NCBI GenBank assembly: GCA_025916675.1
Contig: CP098402.1
Location: forward strand, 2,289,205-2,353,204
DNA length: 64,000 bases
Source: Phycisphaera sp.
GTDB taxonomy: Bacteria; Planctomycetota; Phycisphaerae; Phycisphaerales; UBA1924
Reading direction: 5' to 3'
Part shown: positions 54,056-62,880 of the stretch, piece after piece
Numbering within the stretch: position 1 is the first letter of the stretch
How the letters are laid out: every line of letters begins with the position of its first letter
Made by a program: the position numbers and the translations under genes
The notes under the pieces: generated by a model
The model's database searches: none
What the model was told of the DNA's origin: nothing
The model's input: only the letters and a program-made list of their open reading frames with translations

Positions 54056-56911
54056 ATGGAATCCAATCGAGCAATCCTGGCGTCGCGTGAGTCCCTCCGG
54101 GTCACACTGGCCAGCATCGGTGACGGCGTCATCACGACCGACGCCAAGGGCCGCGTGGTCTTTCTCAACCCCGTGGCCGAAGCGCTGACCGGCTGGGCCA
54201 CCAAGCAAGCCGCCGGGAAGCCTCTGGACGACGTGTTCCGCATCGTGCACGAGCAGACCCGCACCGAGGTGGAAAACCCCGCCCTGCGGGCCCTGCGTGA
54301 GGGGAGGATCGTTGGCCTGGCCAACAACACGATCCTGATCGCCCGGGACGGCACCGAGCGGCCCATCGACGATTCGGCGGCACCCATCCCGAACCCGGCC
54401 GGTGAGATCGCCGGGGCCGTGCTGGTCTTCCGCGATATCAGCGAGCGTAATACGCACGAGCGGCTCGTGGGTGACGCCCTCGACTACGCCACGAACATCA
54501 TCGACACCCTCCGCCACGGCTTCCTGGTGCTCGACGCCGATCTGCGGGTGGTCTCGGCCAATCGGGCGTTCTATCGGGTCTTTGCGACCAACCCCGGGGC
54601 GACCGTGGGACGATTGGTGTACGAACTGGGCGATGGGCAATGGAACATCCCGGCGCTGCGAAACCTGCTCGAGCGGGTCCTGCCCGACAACGGGGTGATG
54701 GAGGACTTCGTCGTCGAGCACGACTTCCCGGGCATGGGGACTAGGGTCATGGCCCTCAACGCCCGGAAGGTGCGCAAGCCCGGCAACGGCTCGCGGCTGA
54801 TCCTGCTGGTCATCGAGGACATCAGCCAGCGCAGGCGGGAAGAACGGGCCCTGACCGAGACTCGGTCCCGCCTGGATTTGGCGCTCAGCGCCGCCGAGAT
54901 CGCCACCTGGGAGTACGACATCGTGCGCAATGTCGTGAAGGGCGACGCGAATCTCTCGCGCCTCTTCGGTATCGACGCGACGGCGGTCAACGGCACGCCG
55001 CTCGAGGCCTACACCTCCGTCATCCATCCCGACGATCGCCAGCGTGTCGAGGGGCACATCGCCGAGGCGATCGGGGGGGGCGACGCGTTCGAGAGCGAGT
55101 ACCGCGTGTTGGCCCACGGCGAGACCCGCCACGTGCTGGCCCGCGGCCGAGTGCGTCGCGACAAGGCCGGCCGCGCGGTCAGCCTGCCGGGGGTGGCCCT
55201 GGACATCACCGCACGCAAGGAGGCCGAGCGGGCGCTGCTGGCCAGCGAGCGCCAGCGCCGGCTGGCGCTCGACGCGGCGAACCTGGGCACCTGGCACGTC
55301 AATCCGGCGGGCATGTCCCTGGAGACCGACGCGCGGTTCCGCGAGATCTTCGGCGTGACCGATGGCGATCTGCCCTACGAGGCCGCGATGGGGATTATCC
55401 ATCCCGACGACCGCGAGCACGTGCAGGAAGCCGTCGCGGCGGCGATGGACCCCCAGAACCCGGCGCCCTACGACTCGGAGTACCGCATCGTGCTCGCCGA
55501 CGGCTCGGTGCGTTGGGTCCACGCCAAGGGGCGGGCCAACGTCGTCCAAGGGGCGCACGGGCCCGAGCTGGACAGCTTCGATGGCACGCTGGCCGACGTC
55601 ACCGAGCGGATCCTGATGCGGCAGAAGATCAACGAGCAGGCGCTGTCGCTGGCCGACGAATCGCGGCGCAAGGACGAGTTCCTGGCCATGCTCAGCCACG
55701 AGCTGCGCAACCCCCTGGCGCCCATCCGCTCGGCGGCCCACGTGCTCAAGGCCAACGCCCAGCCCGGCGAGCCGCCGGTGCACCAACAGGCCCGCGAGAT
55801 CATCGAGCGGCAGGTGGGCACCCTCACCCGGCTGGTCGACGACCTGCTGGAGGTCGCCCGGGTGATCAGCGGCCGCATCCACCTCCAGCGCGCCGTCGTG
55901 GACCTCGGCCAGATCGTGCGGCACGCCGTGGAGACCATGTCGCCCACGATCGAGCAGCGCGGCCACACCCTGCGGCTGACGGTGTCCGACGATCCCGGGC
56001 GGACCGATCCGGCCCGGATCGGGCCGGGCCAGCAAGCCTGGGTCCACGCCGACGCCACACGCCTGGAAGAGGTCCTGACCAACCTGCTGGGCAACGCGGC
56101 CAAGTACACCCCGCCGGGGGGAGCCATCGAGGTCGAGTGCGAAGTCGAGTGCCAAGCCGAGCGGGGGAGCGTGCCAGGGAGCGCGGGCGAGCCGGACGGC
56201 CCCACGGCCGTCGTGCGCGTGCGCGACAACGGGATAGGCATTGATCCGCAGCACCTGCGGACCGTCTTCGAGCTGTTCGCCCAGGCCGACCACTCGCTGG
56301 ACCGCGCCCAGGGCGGGCTGGGCGTCGGCCTCTCGCTGGCCAGCCGCCTGGTGGAGCTGCACGGCGGCACCATCGAGGCGCTCAGCCCGGCGCCCGGCCG
56401 CGAAGCCGGCAGCGAGTTCGTGGTGCGCCTGCCGATGGTGGACCGGCCCCCGGCCCCCCGGGGCCCGACCCCGGCCGGCCGGGCAGCCCCCGCCCCAGCC
56501 GGTGCCCCCAGCACCCCAACGGGCAAGCCCAGCGTGCTCGTGGTCGACGACAACACCGACCTGGTCGCCATGCTGGCCGCCGCGCTCAAGCAGGAGGGGT
56601 ATTCCGTTCGGACCGCCTACACGGGCCTCGACGGCCTGGCGATGGCCCGCCGGTGGCGCCCCGGCGTGGTGCTGCTGGACATCGGCCTGCCCGGCATGGA
56701 CGGCTACGAGGTGGCCTCGGTCCTCCGGGCCGACACGGCCAGCTTCGGCCCCGGCGGCTACGCAGGGCGGATGGTCGCCCTGACGGGCTACAGCCGCGAC
56801 ACCGACGTGCGGAAGGCCACGGCCGCGGGCTTCGACGCCCACCTGGCCAAGCCGTACGACTTCGACGAGCTCGAGGCGCTCATGCAAGACACGCGGGACA
56901 CGGCGCCATGA
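54056..56911 (+). CDS. Hybrid PAS-domain sensor histidine kinase
   Basis: A 951-residue soluble sensor with no transmembrane segment. It has PAS-like units in series (first LRVTLASIGDGVITTDAKGR, then FLVLDADLRVVSANRAFYRV, LDLALSAAEIATWEYDIV, LALDAANLGTWHVNPAG), the dimerisation domain with KDEFLAMLSHELRNPLAPIR (His548), and the ATPase domain with LTNLLGNAAKYTPPGG, RVRDNGIGI and GGLGVGLSLASRLVE. It ends in a receiver domain with phospho-acceptor Asp875 in VVLLDIGLPGMDGYE. Signal unknown. The stop overlaps the start of a small H-box protein. The ATG at 54056 is preferred over a GTG four codons upstream. Confidence 0.93.
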   Translation: MESNRAILASRESLRVTLASIGDGVITTDAKGRVVFLNPVAEALTGWATKQAAGKPLDDVFRIVHEQTRTEVENPALRALREGRIVGLANNTILIARDGTERPIDDSAAPIPNPAGEIAGAVLVFRDISERNTHERLVGDALDYATNIIDTLRHGFLVLDADLRVVSANRAFYRVFATNPGATVGRLVYELGDGQWNIPALRNLLERVLPDNGVMEDFVVEHDFPGMGTRVMALNARKVRKPGNGSRLILLVIEDISQRRREERALTETRSRLDLALSAAEIATWEYDIVRNVVKGDANLSRLFGIDATAVNGTPLEAYTSVIHPDDRQRVEGHIAEAIGGGDAFESEYRVLAHGETRHVLARGRVRRDKAGRAVSLPGVALDITARKEAERALLASERQRRLALDAANLGTWHVNPAGMSLETDARFREIFGVTDGDLPYEAAMGIIHPDDREHVQEAVAAAMDPQNPAPYDSEYRIVLADGSVRWVHAKGRANVVQGAHGPELDSFDGTLADVTERILMRQKINEQALSLADESRRKDEFLAMLSHELRNPLAPIRSAAHVLKANAQPGEPPVHQQAREIIERQVGTLTRLVDDLLEVARVISGRIHLQRAVVDLGQIVRHAVETMSPTIEQRGHTLRLTVSDDPGRTDPARIGPGQQAWVHADATRLEEVLTNLLGNAAKYTPPGGAIEVECEVECQAERGSVPGSAGEPDGPTAVVRVRDNGIGIDPQHLRTVFELFAQADHSLDRAQGGLGVGLSLASRLVELHGGTIEALSPAPGREAGSEFVVRLPMVDRPPAPRGPTPAGRAAPAPAGAPSTPTGKPSVLVVDDNTDLVAMLAAALKQEGYSVRTAYTGLDGLAMARRWRPGVVLLDIGLPGMDGYEVASVLRADTASFGPGGYAGRMVALTGYSRDTDVRKATAAGFDAHLAKPYDFDELEALMQDTRDTAP

Positions 56912-57198
56912 CCGCCGGCGACCGTCCGACCGGTGGCTCGCCGGGCGATCCCGCCGGCGCCCGTGCCCAGGCCCGCGTGCTGGCCCACGACCTGCGCAAC
57001 AGCCTGTGCCTCATGCGGTTCGCCGTGCGCAGGCTCAAGCGGGTCCAGGGCGAGCACGGCCCGCTCGCCGACGAGGTGCGCGCCGATCTCTCCGAAGAGG
57101 TCACGAGCGTCGAACGCCTGGTGAACCAGATGGAAGCGCTGTTCGAGACGCCGCGCGAGGACGGCCCGGCCGACCAGCCGGAGCCCGGGGGGTGCTGA
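56908..57198 (+). CDS. Stand-alone H-box (HisKA-like) mini-protein
   Basis: A 96-residue protein whose centre is a histidine-kinase dimerisation-type helix: RVLAHDLRNSLCLMRFAVRR with candidate phospho-His27, then a second helix (LADEVRADLSEEVTSVERLV). There is no ATPase domain, so it cannot autophosphorylate. The ATG overlaps the stop of the hybrid kinase (56908-56911), implying co-translation. Inference: it accepts phosphate from, or is phosphorylated in trans by, the hybrid kinase, acting as a histidine phosphotransfer protein or as an inhibitor/partner of its dimerisation domain. It could instead be a remnant of a second kinase. Confidence 0.6.
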   Translation: MTAGDRPTGGSPGDPAGARAQARVLAHDLRNSLCLMRFAVRRLKRVQGEHGPLADEVRADLSEEVTSVERLVNQMEALFETPREDGPADQPEPGGC

Positions 57199-57390
57199 TG
57201 GCCGGCTTCCAACCCTCGCGACCTGAGCGGCGAGCCCGGGCCCCGTTCTTCTGATCAACGGGATGGCGCCACGCCCTACCGGGTTCGGCTGAGTCCGAGA
57301 CTTCTTATTGTTTTGTGATGCAATTTTGGGGACTCGCACGCTCGACGCTATGGCGGAGCGGAGCGGCGAAGTGCCAGCAACGCGTGATAC

Positions 57391-57861
57391 TTACCTCCGC
57401 CCCTGCGGCAGCACCCCCACCAGCACCATCAACGCCCCGAGCCCCAGCAGCCACGGCCGCAGCCGGTCGCTGCGGCTGAGGCGGGCCAGGACGCTGTCGG
57501 CCGGGCGGACGGCCCGGATCGTCACCGGGGCGGGTTCGAGCTGGGCGTAGACGTCGACCGGGCCGGGGGGCGGGGGCTCGAGCACGGCGGTGCGGCCGGC
57601 GGGAACGAGCCGCATCTGATCCAGGGCCAGCGAGCGGACCAGGGCCTCGTCGCCGCGGTCGAGGGCGGCCAGGTAGCGGGCCTGGCGCCGGATGCGTTCG
57701 CGGCCCTGGGCGTCCATGGCCAGCAGCTTGTCCCGCTCGAAGCGGGTCCGCTCGAGCTGCTCCCACGCGGGGATGAGCACCACGGCGGCGACCAGGGCCA
57801 GGCCGGCCAGCACGAGGGGCCAGCCGGTGTCGAATCGGGATATGGGTGAGCGTGCGGCCAC
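57391..57861 (-). CDS. Small membrane protein with FtsB/FtsL-like layout
   Basis: About 156 residues: a short cytoplasmic N-terminus, a transmembrane helix (WPLVLAGLALVAAVVLIPAW), a coiled-coil heptad segment (EQLERTRFERDKLLAMDAQG), about 60 periplasmic residues, and a second C-terminal hydrophobic helix (PWLLGLGALMVLVGVLPQG). The first half resembles the FtsB/FtsL/DivIC cell-division layout, but the second helix does not. The start, GTG at 57861, is a best guess; no ATG is near. It stands alone, convergent with the H-box gene and divergent from the ketosynthase. Function unknown. Confidence 0.55.
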   Translation of the reverse strand: MAARSPISRFDTGWPLVLAGLALVAAVVLIPAWEQLERTRFERDKLLAMDAQGRERIRRQARYLAALDRGDEALVRSLALDQMRLVPAGRTAVLEPPPPGPVDVYAQLEPAPVTIRAVRPADSVLARLSRSDRLRPWLLGLGALMVLVGVLPQGRR

Positions 57862-57908
57862 GAGAGACCGTATCGGCAGGGTGGGGCTTGGGCGCTGACA
57901 GGCGGGCT

Positions 57909-57998
57909 GGGTGCCACGGCTTGTCGTCTTCGCAAGCCGTGGTTTGGGGGGCCGAGGGCGGAGCACGGCTTGCCGAAGACGGGCAAGCCGTGGCACCC
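57909..57998. repeat. Nested inverted repeats of GTGCCACGGCTTG type
   Basis: Two hairpins in tandem: CCACGGCTTG/CAAGCCGTGG (57914-57942) and CACGGCTTGCC/GGCAAGCCGTG (57964-57992). In addition the outer arms GGGTGCCACGGCTTG and CAAGCCGTGGCACCC pair across the whole element. It sits between divergent genes, so it is not a simple terminator. Confidence 0.75.
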
Positions 57999-58017
57999 GG
58001 GGATCTACAGTGGCCCC

Positions 58018-59412
58018 ATGGCCACGCCGATTGCCATCACGGGATTGGGGGTTGTCAGCCCGTTCGGGGTTGGGGTGGAGGCGTTCTGGGATGGCGTTTG
58101 TGCGGGGCGGTGCGCGATCGGGCGGCCGGAGACGCTCGACGCGAGTTCGTTCTACTGCCAGTACGCCGCCGAGGCCCCGAAGCTGGCGATGAAGGACCAC
58201 CTGCCCAAGAGCTACCGGAAGTTTGCGCGGGTGATGGCGCGGGATACCGAACTGGCGGTCGTCGCGGCGAACGAGGCGGCGCGGAGCGCCCGGTTAGGCA
58301 CCATCGGCGGAACGGACGAAGAGGAAGGGGCAACGCCCCCCTACCCGCCCCATCGCCTGGGCACGCACGTGGGGGCGGCGCTGATCGCGCCGGAAATCCC
58401 CGAGCTCGCCCGGGCCATGCACGCGGCGGCCGACGAGGACGGCAACTGGGACATGGGCAAGTGGGGAGAAACGGGCATGGGCCAGCTCACCCCGCTGTGG
58501 ATGCTCAAGTACCTTCCCAACATGCTGGCGTGCCACGTGAGCATCCTGCATCAGGCCAAGGGGCCCAGCAACACCATCACGGCGGGCGAGGCCAGCGGGC
58601 TGCTGTCTATCGGTGAAGCGATGCGCGTGATCGAGCGGGGTGATGCCGATGCGAGCCTGGCGGGCAGCGGCGACAGCCGTGTGAACCACCTTGCGATCGA
58701 GCGTTTGCGGCTGGCGGGGCGATTGGTAGAGACGGCAGGTCTTGATGATCCTTCGAGGATCGTGCGGCCTTTTGATGCCGATGCACAGGGCAGCGTGCCG
58801 GGGGAGGGGGCGGCGATCTGCTTCCTGGAAACGCCCGAGGCGGCGGATGCGCGAAGTGCCAAAACGATCGCGACACTGCTGGGCTTCGGCGCGGCACAGG
58901 CTGTGCCGACGAATTGGAGCGACGGCGGGCCGGTGATGGCGGGGCTTGGGGCCACGGCCGGGGGCTCGGCCGGTGGGCTCGATGATGCGTTGGCGCAGGC
59001 GATCGGGCGGGCTTTGGATGATGCGGGTGTGCGGCCGGGGGAGATTGACGCCGTCTTCTGCCACGGCGCGGGTGAGGTGGCGCTCGATGAGGCCGAGGCT
59101 CGGGCGCTGCACGCAGCGTTTGGGGATCACGCCAGAGGGGTTGAGCTGTTCTGGCTCGGGCCGATGATTGGCGAGACGATGGCGGCGGGTGGGTCGCTGC
59201 TGGTGGCCGCCGCGGCGATGGCGTTGGAGCGTCAGCACTTGCCGGCGCGGGCGCAGCCGGGGGCAGGCCGGGGCAATCTGAAAACGAACTCATCCCCGGC
59301 GCGCGAGATGCAACTCCGCCGCGTGCTCGTCTGTACGCACGCGTTGGGCGGGCAATGCGCGGCGTTGGTGCTGGGTCGTGCTGGTGATTCCCCGGCCGAA
59401 ATAGGAAACTGA
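58018..59412 (+). CDS. Beta-ketoacyl synthase-like protein lacking the catalytic Cys (chain-length-factor-like)
   Basis: A 464-residue thiolase-fold protein starting IAITGLGVVSPFGVGVEAFW, as in KAS II/FabF and type II polyketide KS. At the active-site loop it reads GPSNTITAGEASGLLSIGEA; the nucleophile position (TACA in KAS) appears to be Glu191. The first His motif survives (FCHGAGEVALDEAEA). The second, normally GHT, is GETMAAGGSLL. So condensation chemistry is not expected. Chain-length factors, which carry Gln in place of Cys and pair with an active KS, are the nearest analogy. No active KS or acyl carrier protein is adjacent. The C-terminal part has an extra Pro/Gly-rich insert. Confidence 0.75.
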   Translation: MATPIAITGLGVVSPFGVGVEAFWDGVCAGRCAIGRPETLDASSFYCQYAAEAPKLAMKDHLPKSYRKFARVMARDTELAVVAANEAARSARLGTIGGTDEEEGATPPYPPHRLGTHVGAALIAPEIPELARAMHAAADEDGNWDMGKWGETGMGQLTPLWMLKYLPNMLACHVSILHQAKGPSNTITAGEASGLLSIGEAMRVIERGDADASLAGSGDSRVNHLAIERLRLAGRLVETAGLDDPSRIVRPFDADAQGSVPGEGAAICFLETPEAADARSAKTIATLLGFGAAQAVPTNWSDGGPVMAGLGATAGGSAGGLDDALAQAIGRALDDAGVRPGEIDAVFCHGAGEVALDEAEARALHAAFGDHARGVELFWLGPMIGETMAAGGSLLVAAAAMALERQHLPARAQPGAGRGNLKTNSSPAREMQLRRVLVCTHALGGQCAALVLGRAGDSPAEIGN

Positions 59413-59479
59413 CATCCAGGACAGGCAATGGCACGAAGTCACCAGGGGCTTGGAGAGCCCCGGCATGGCAAAATTGCGC

Positions 59480-59508
59480 TTGCATCGCCCGGGGATTGGC
59501 TGTATTCT
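59480..59508 (+). promoter_or_regulatory. Candidate promoter of the FG-GAP dockerin gene
   Basis: TTGCAT, 17 bases, TATTCT followed by GG, 180 bases before the start codon. Moderate consensus match. It shares spacing and the trailing GG with elements before two other dockerin genes. Confidence 0.3.
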
Positions 59509-59688
59509 GGTCCGAGAAAGCGGATGTCGTTATGGGCAGGAACACAAAGGGGCGGCGCGTGCTTGTGCGTCGCGACGGCGATGCCCCTCAATCTGGACGG
59601 GTCGCTGGCCGATTTTGAGTCGTAGCGGCTTGCCGGCGCTGCCCTGCCGCTCGTCGGAGTTCCGCGGGGAGACAAGAGGAGAAAGACC

Positions 59689-61503
59689 ATGCCGCAGGCC
59701 CCAGACCGCCGTTCGATCCTGCTCGCGACGCTTGCTGGCATGGCCGGTTCGTGGTCGGCGTTTGCAGACCCACAAGACGATCCGCTGGCCGAGCCATTCC
59801 CCGCCGTGTTCGATCTGAGCACGCTCGACGGCACGACTGGTTTCGCGCTCGAGGGCGTGGCGGCTGGCGATTCGGCTGGGTTGGCGGTCGCGGCGGCGAC
59901 CGACATCAACGGCGATGGGATCGCCGACGCGATGATCGGCGCGCCGTTCGTTGGCGGGGCCGATGGGCCGGGCGAGGCGTACCTGGTCTTCGGTCGCGGC
60001 ACGCCGTGGCCGGCGCGCGTGGGCCTGGCCGACCTCGATGGCGAAACCGGTGCGCGGCTGTTCACCTCGCGACCCACGGCATGGGGCGACCGCCTTGGCT
60101 TCGCGGTTGCCGGCGCGGGCGACATCAACGGTGACGGCTTCGGCGATGCGCTCGTGGGCGCGCCCTTCACCTGGCCGGGCAACCCCTACGAGGGGCCCTA
60201 CCCGATGGGTGTGTCGTACACCATCTTCGGACGCGAAGATGCGGGTGGGGCGTTCCCGGCGTCCATCGACGTCGCGACGCTCGGAGGGAACGACGGCTTT
60301 GCCGTGTTCGGGCCGTGCATCTTCGCCGAAAGCGGGTCGGCGGTGGCCGGCGGCGCCGACATCAACGGCGACGGCGTGGACGACGTAGCCATCGGAGCGG
60401 CGGGGGCATTCGAGGGCTACTGCTACGGCGACAGCTACGTGCTCTTCGGTCGCAGCGCTCCTGGCGGTGGCGCGTTCCCCGAATCGCTCGGCGCGGACGA
60501 CCTCGATGGCAGCAGCGGATTCGTCTTCAACTCGATCTGGTACGCCAACGGGGGCGGCACCTCGACGGCAGTGGGCGACGTGAACGGCGATGGGCTTGCC
60601 GACGCCGTGTTCGGGACGCCCCGCGAGTACACCATCGCGCCCTCGCACGCGTACGACGAGCTTACCGGTGCGACCTATGTCATCTTCGGGCGAGACACCA
60701 CCGCGGGCGAACGGTTTCCCGACCAACTCGATCGCGACGACCTGGATGGCGACCTGGGCATCCAACTCGTGGGCTCTGGTGAGCTGGCCGGCAGCGGAAG
60801 TGCCGTGGCCGTCGTGGGCGACATCAACGGCGATGGCATCGATGACCTGGCCATCGGCGAGCCGGGCCGAGAATCGGGCGATACTGAACGCTCGCGCGGC
60901 GCGGTGCTGGTGGTGTTCGGTCGCCCCGGGCTGGCCCCGCTGATCGATCTGATCGACCCGGGCGAGGGCGAGGGATTCCGCCTGAACGGTGCGGCCGTGG
61001 GCGACTTGCTCGGCACGCGCGTGGCCGGCGCGGGCGATGTGAACGGTGACGGCTACGACGATCTCATTGCGACCGACATCCACGGGGCTCATGTCCTCTT
61101 TGGTCGCGACACGGCGAGCAGCGGCGGCTTCCCCGACGTCATGAATGTGACCGAACTCGACGGCGTACTCGGATTCACGATCCGCGGGAGCGTGGGCATC
61201 GACTCCATCGCCGGCCGGGCCGACCTCAACGGCGATGGGCGCGACGACCTGCTGCTGGGGTTGGCCGGTGCGTCGCCCGGTGGGCGCGATGGCGCGGGCG
61301 AGGTGGCGGTGGTCTTCGGGCGCGGGGCGCTCTCATGCCGCGTGGACATGGACGGCGACGGGGCCGTGACCATCTTCGACTTCCTGGTGTTCCAGAACCT
61401 CTTCCAGGACGGTGATCTGCTGGCCGATTTTGACGGCGATGGTGCGCTCACCATCTTCGACTTCCTCGCGTTCCAGAACGAGTTCGACATCGGCTGCCCG
61501 TAG
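59689..61503 (+). CDS. Secreted integrin-alpha-like FG-GAP protein with GC-type dockerin
   Basis: A 604-residue exported protein. The N-terminus RRSILLATLAGMAGSWSAFA has an Arg-Arg before the hydrophobic stretch, so Tat export is possible. The body has seven FG-GAP blades of about 65 residues, each with a calcium loop such as TDINGDGIADAMIGAP, GDINGDGFGDALVGAPF, ADINGDGVDDVAIGA and GDINGDGIDDLAIGEP, as in integrin-alpha propellers. The dockerin DMDGDGAVTIFDFLVFQ...DFDGDGALTIFDFLAFQ ends DIGCP. AGAGGAG lies about seven bases before the ATG. Its 3' end is almost identical in inverted orientation to that of the next gene. Confidence 0.92.
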   Translation: MPQAPDRRSILLATLAGMAGSWSAFADPQDDPLAEPFPAVFDLSTLDGTTGFALEGVAAGDSAGLAVAAATDINGDGIADAMIGAPFVGGADGPGEAYLVFGRGTPWPARVGLADLDGETGARLFTSRPTAWGDRLGFAVAGAGDINGDGFGDALVGAPFTWPGNPYEGPYPMGVSYTIFGREDAGGAFPASIDVATLGGNDGFAVFGPCIFAESGSAVAGGADINGDGVDDVAIGAAGAFEGYCYGDSYVLFGRSAPGGGAFPESLGADDLDGSSGFVFNSIWYANGGGTSTAVGDVNGDGLADAVFGTPREYTIAPSHAYDELTGATYVIFGRDTTAGERFPDQLDRDDLDGDLGIQLVGSGELAGSGSAVAVVGDINGDGIDDLAIGEPGRESGDTERSRGAVLVVFGRPGLAPLIDLIDPGEGEGFRLNGAAVGDLLGTRVAGAGDVNGDGYDDLIATDIHGAHVLFGRDTASSGGFPDVMNVTELDGVLGFTIRGSVGIDSIAGRADLNGDGRDDLLLGLAGASPGGRDGAGEVAVVFGRGALSCRVDMDGDGAVTIFDFLVFQNLFQDGDLLADFDGDGALTIFDFLAFQNEFDIGCP

Positions 61504-61717
61504 ATAATCATCGCGAGGGTTGGGCCGTACCACGCTCGGGACAGGCGTTGGTCGTCAGACCCTCGCACGGGTAGCCGCAGGCCGAGCGGTTGTTGACGAG
61601 CTCGCGCACGATGCGTCACATGCGTTCGATAGATGCGGCGCGCATGGTCCACGCCAGGCCGTGCGCGGTGACGCCGAGGAATTCGGTCGGCCCAGACCGG
61701 TTCGCCCCAAACGACAA

Positions 61718-61743
61718 CCGGCCCCGCATCGCTGCGTGGCCGG
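61718..61743 (-). terminator. Terminator-like hairpin after the last dockerin gene
   Basis: On the minus strand CCGGCC-A-CGCA / TGCG-G-GGCCGG with a GCGA loop, followed by TTGTCGTTT, 26 bases after the stop codon of the minus-strand dockerin gene. Confidence 0.6.
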
Positions 61744-61769
61744 TGGGTTATTCTCGGAACTGCCGCGGC

Positions 61770-62588
61770 TTACGGGCAGCCGGCGTCGAACTCGTTCTGG
61801 AACTCGAGGAAGTCGAAGATAGTCAGGCTGCCATCGCCGTCGAAGTCGGCGGCCAGGTCGCCTGCGTCGAACAGGTTCTGGAACTGCAAGAAGTCGAAGA
61901 GGGTCAGCACGCCGTCGCCGTCGAGGTCGGCGCGGCAGCCGCCGGTGCCGGCACCCCCTTGGATGAACCAGTTGTCGGTGCGGACGTTGCCGCTCGTGCT
62001 GGTCGCGCCGTCGAGCGTGAGGACGATCTGCGCGTCCGCGACGCCGTCCAGGTCGCTGATGTCATACATCTGGGTTGCGAAGTCGCCGGTCAGGTCGAGC
62101 CCGGCCTCGATGGTCGAGACGAGCGTGCCGCCGTCGAACAGGTCGATGGTGATCATGCTGAAGCCGGTGCTCGTGCGGCGGGCATCAAACTGGAAGGCGA
62201 GGTCTTCGAGGCCCGCGGCGTTGAAGCTGGCGATGACCATCGAGCCGTTGTTGAACGTGTCGGTGCCGCCCTGGATGGCCAGCGAGCCGCCGCTGCCCTC
62301 GCCGAACTGGGCACCCAGGTCGGTGCCGCTAAAGGACTGGACCCAGCGGAGCACCTCGTCGCCGCCGCCGCTGAGTGTGGTCTCGTCGAGGATGCCGCCC
62401 ATCAGCGAGATCTCGGCCGTGCCGGCCTGATCGCCGAACTCGGCCGGGAAGGGGAATTCGTCGGCGGTGTAGCCGAAGCCGCCGCCGGGCAGCGACTGGT
62501 TGTTGAAGGACCAGTAGGCGACGTCGCTCTGGGCGGACACGGTGGTGGCGGCGGCGGCCAGGGCCACGAGGGCGAAGGCGGTCTTCAT
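61770..62588 (-). CDS. Secreted protein with GC-type dockerin
   Basis: A 272-residue exported protein. The signal peptide KTAFALVALAAAATTVSAQ is clear. The mature domain of about 190 residues is beta-rich and starts SDVAYWSFNNQSLPGGGFGY, with FQFDARRTSTGFSMITIDLF and DGATSTSGNVRTDNWFIQG. This is the layout of a lectin/jelly-roll-like extracellular domain often found with PEP-CTERM or dockerin tails. The dockerin DLDGDGVLTLFDFLQFQ...DFDGDGSLTIFDFLEFQ ends DAGCP. GGAGAGAG precedes the ATG. It is convergent with the FG-GAP gene. Ligand unknown. Confidence 0.87.
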   Translation of the reverse strand: MKTAFALVALAAAATTVSAQSDVAYWSFNNQSLPGGGFGYTADEFPFPAEFGDQAGTAEISLMGGILDETTLSGGGDEVLRWVQSFSGTDLGAQFGEGSGGSLAIQGGTDTFNNGSMVIASFNAAGLEDLAFQFDARRTSTGFSMITIDLFDGGTLVSTIEAGLDLTGDFATQMYDISDLDGVADAQIVLTLDGATSTSGNVRTDNWFIQGGAGTGGCRADLDGDGVLTLFDFLQFQNLFDAGDLAADFDGDGSLTIFDFLEFQNEFDAGCP

Positions 62589-62880
62589 GATCGTCTCTCT
62601 CCGTTGGGAATGAGCCAGGATGGGTCGCCGTGGAGCCACACCGCCCCACGCGCAATCTTTGCGCAATCCTATCGCTGTCCGCCGCTCAAGCCCGGCCGGA
62701 ACCTGGCCTGGGTGGCTGGTTTCATGGAATCTTGACGGTTGGTGTCGGGTGTGGGTGGAAGTGGTTGAAACAGATGGTGTTCTGGCTCCATCCGAGCCCC
62801 AGCCACTAGCCGGGGATCTCCTTAGGACCGGGCGCCAAAGACCCGCTCGCTTGCGCTCGGGGCTCGGCCGGAGCCGTCGT

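Noticed and set aside
53948-56887. Long minus-strand open frame opposite the hybrid histidine kinase, in frame with rnpA
   Set aside because: The kinase on the plus strand has every domain motif. The antisense translation is His/Gly/Val-rich and has none. Only the rnpA part is real.
59413-59688. Short reading frames between the ketosynthase and FG-GAP genes
   Set aside because: Cys/Arg-rich translations without conserved pattern or ribosome sites. The stretch is better explained as the FG-GAP gene's promoter and leader.
62836-62866. GC-rich repeat CCCGAGCGCAAGCGAGCGGG before mqnE's stop as a terminator
   Set aside because: The arms do not pair well as a stem and there is no T-run. It looks like a short dispersed repeat, which I cannot confirm from one copy.
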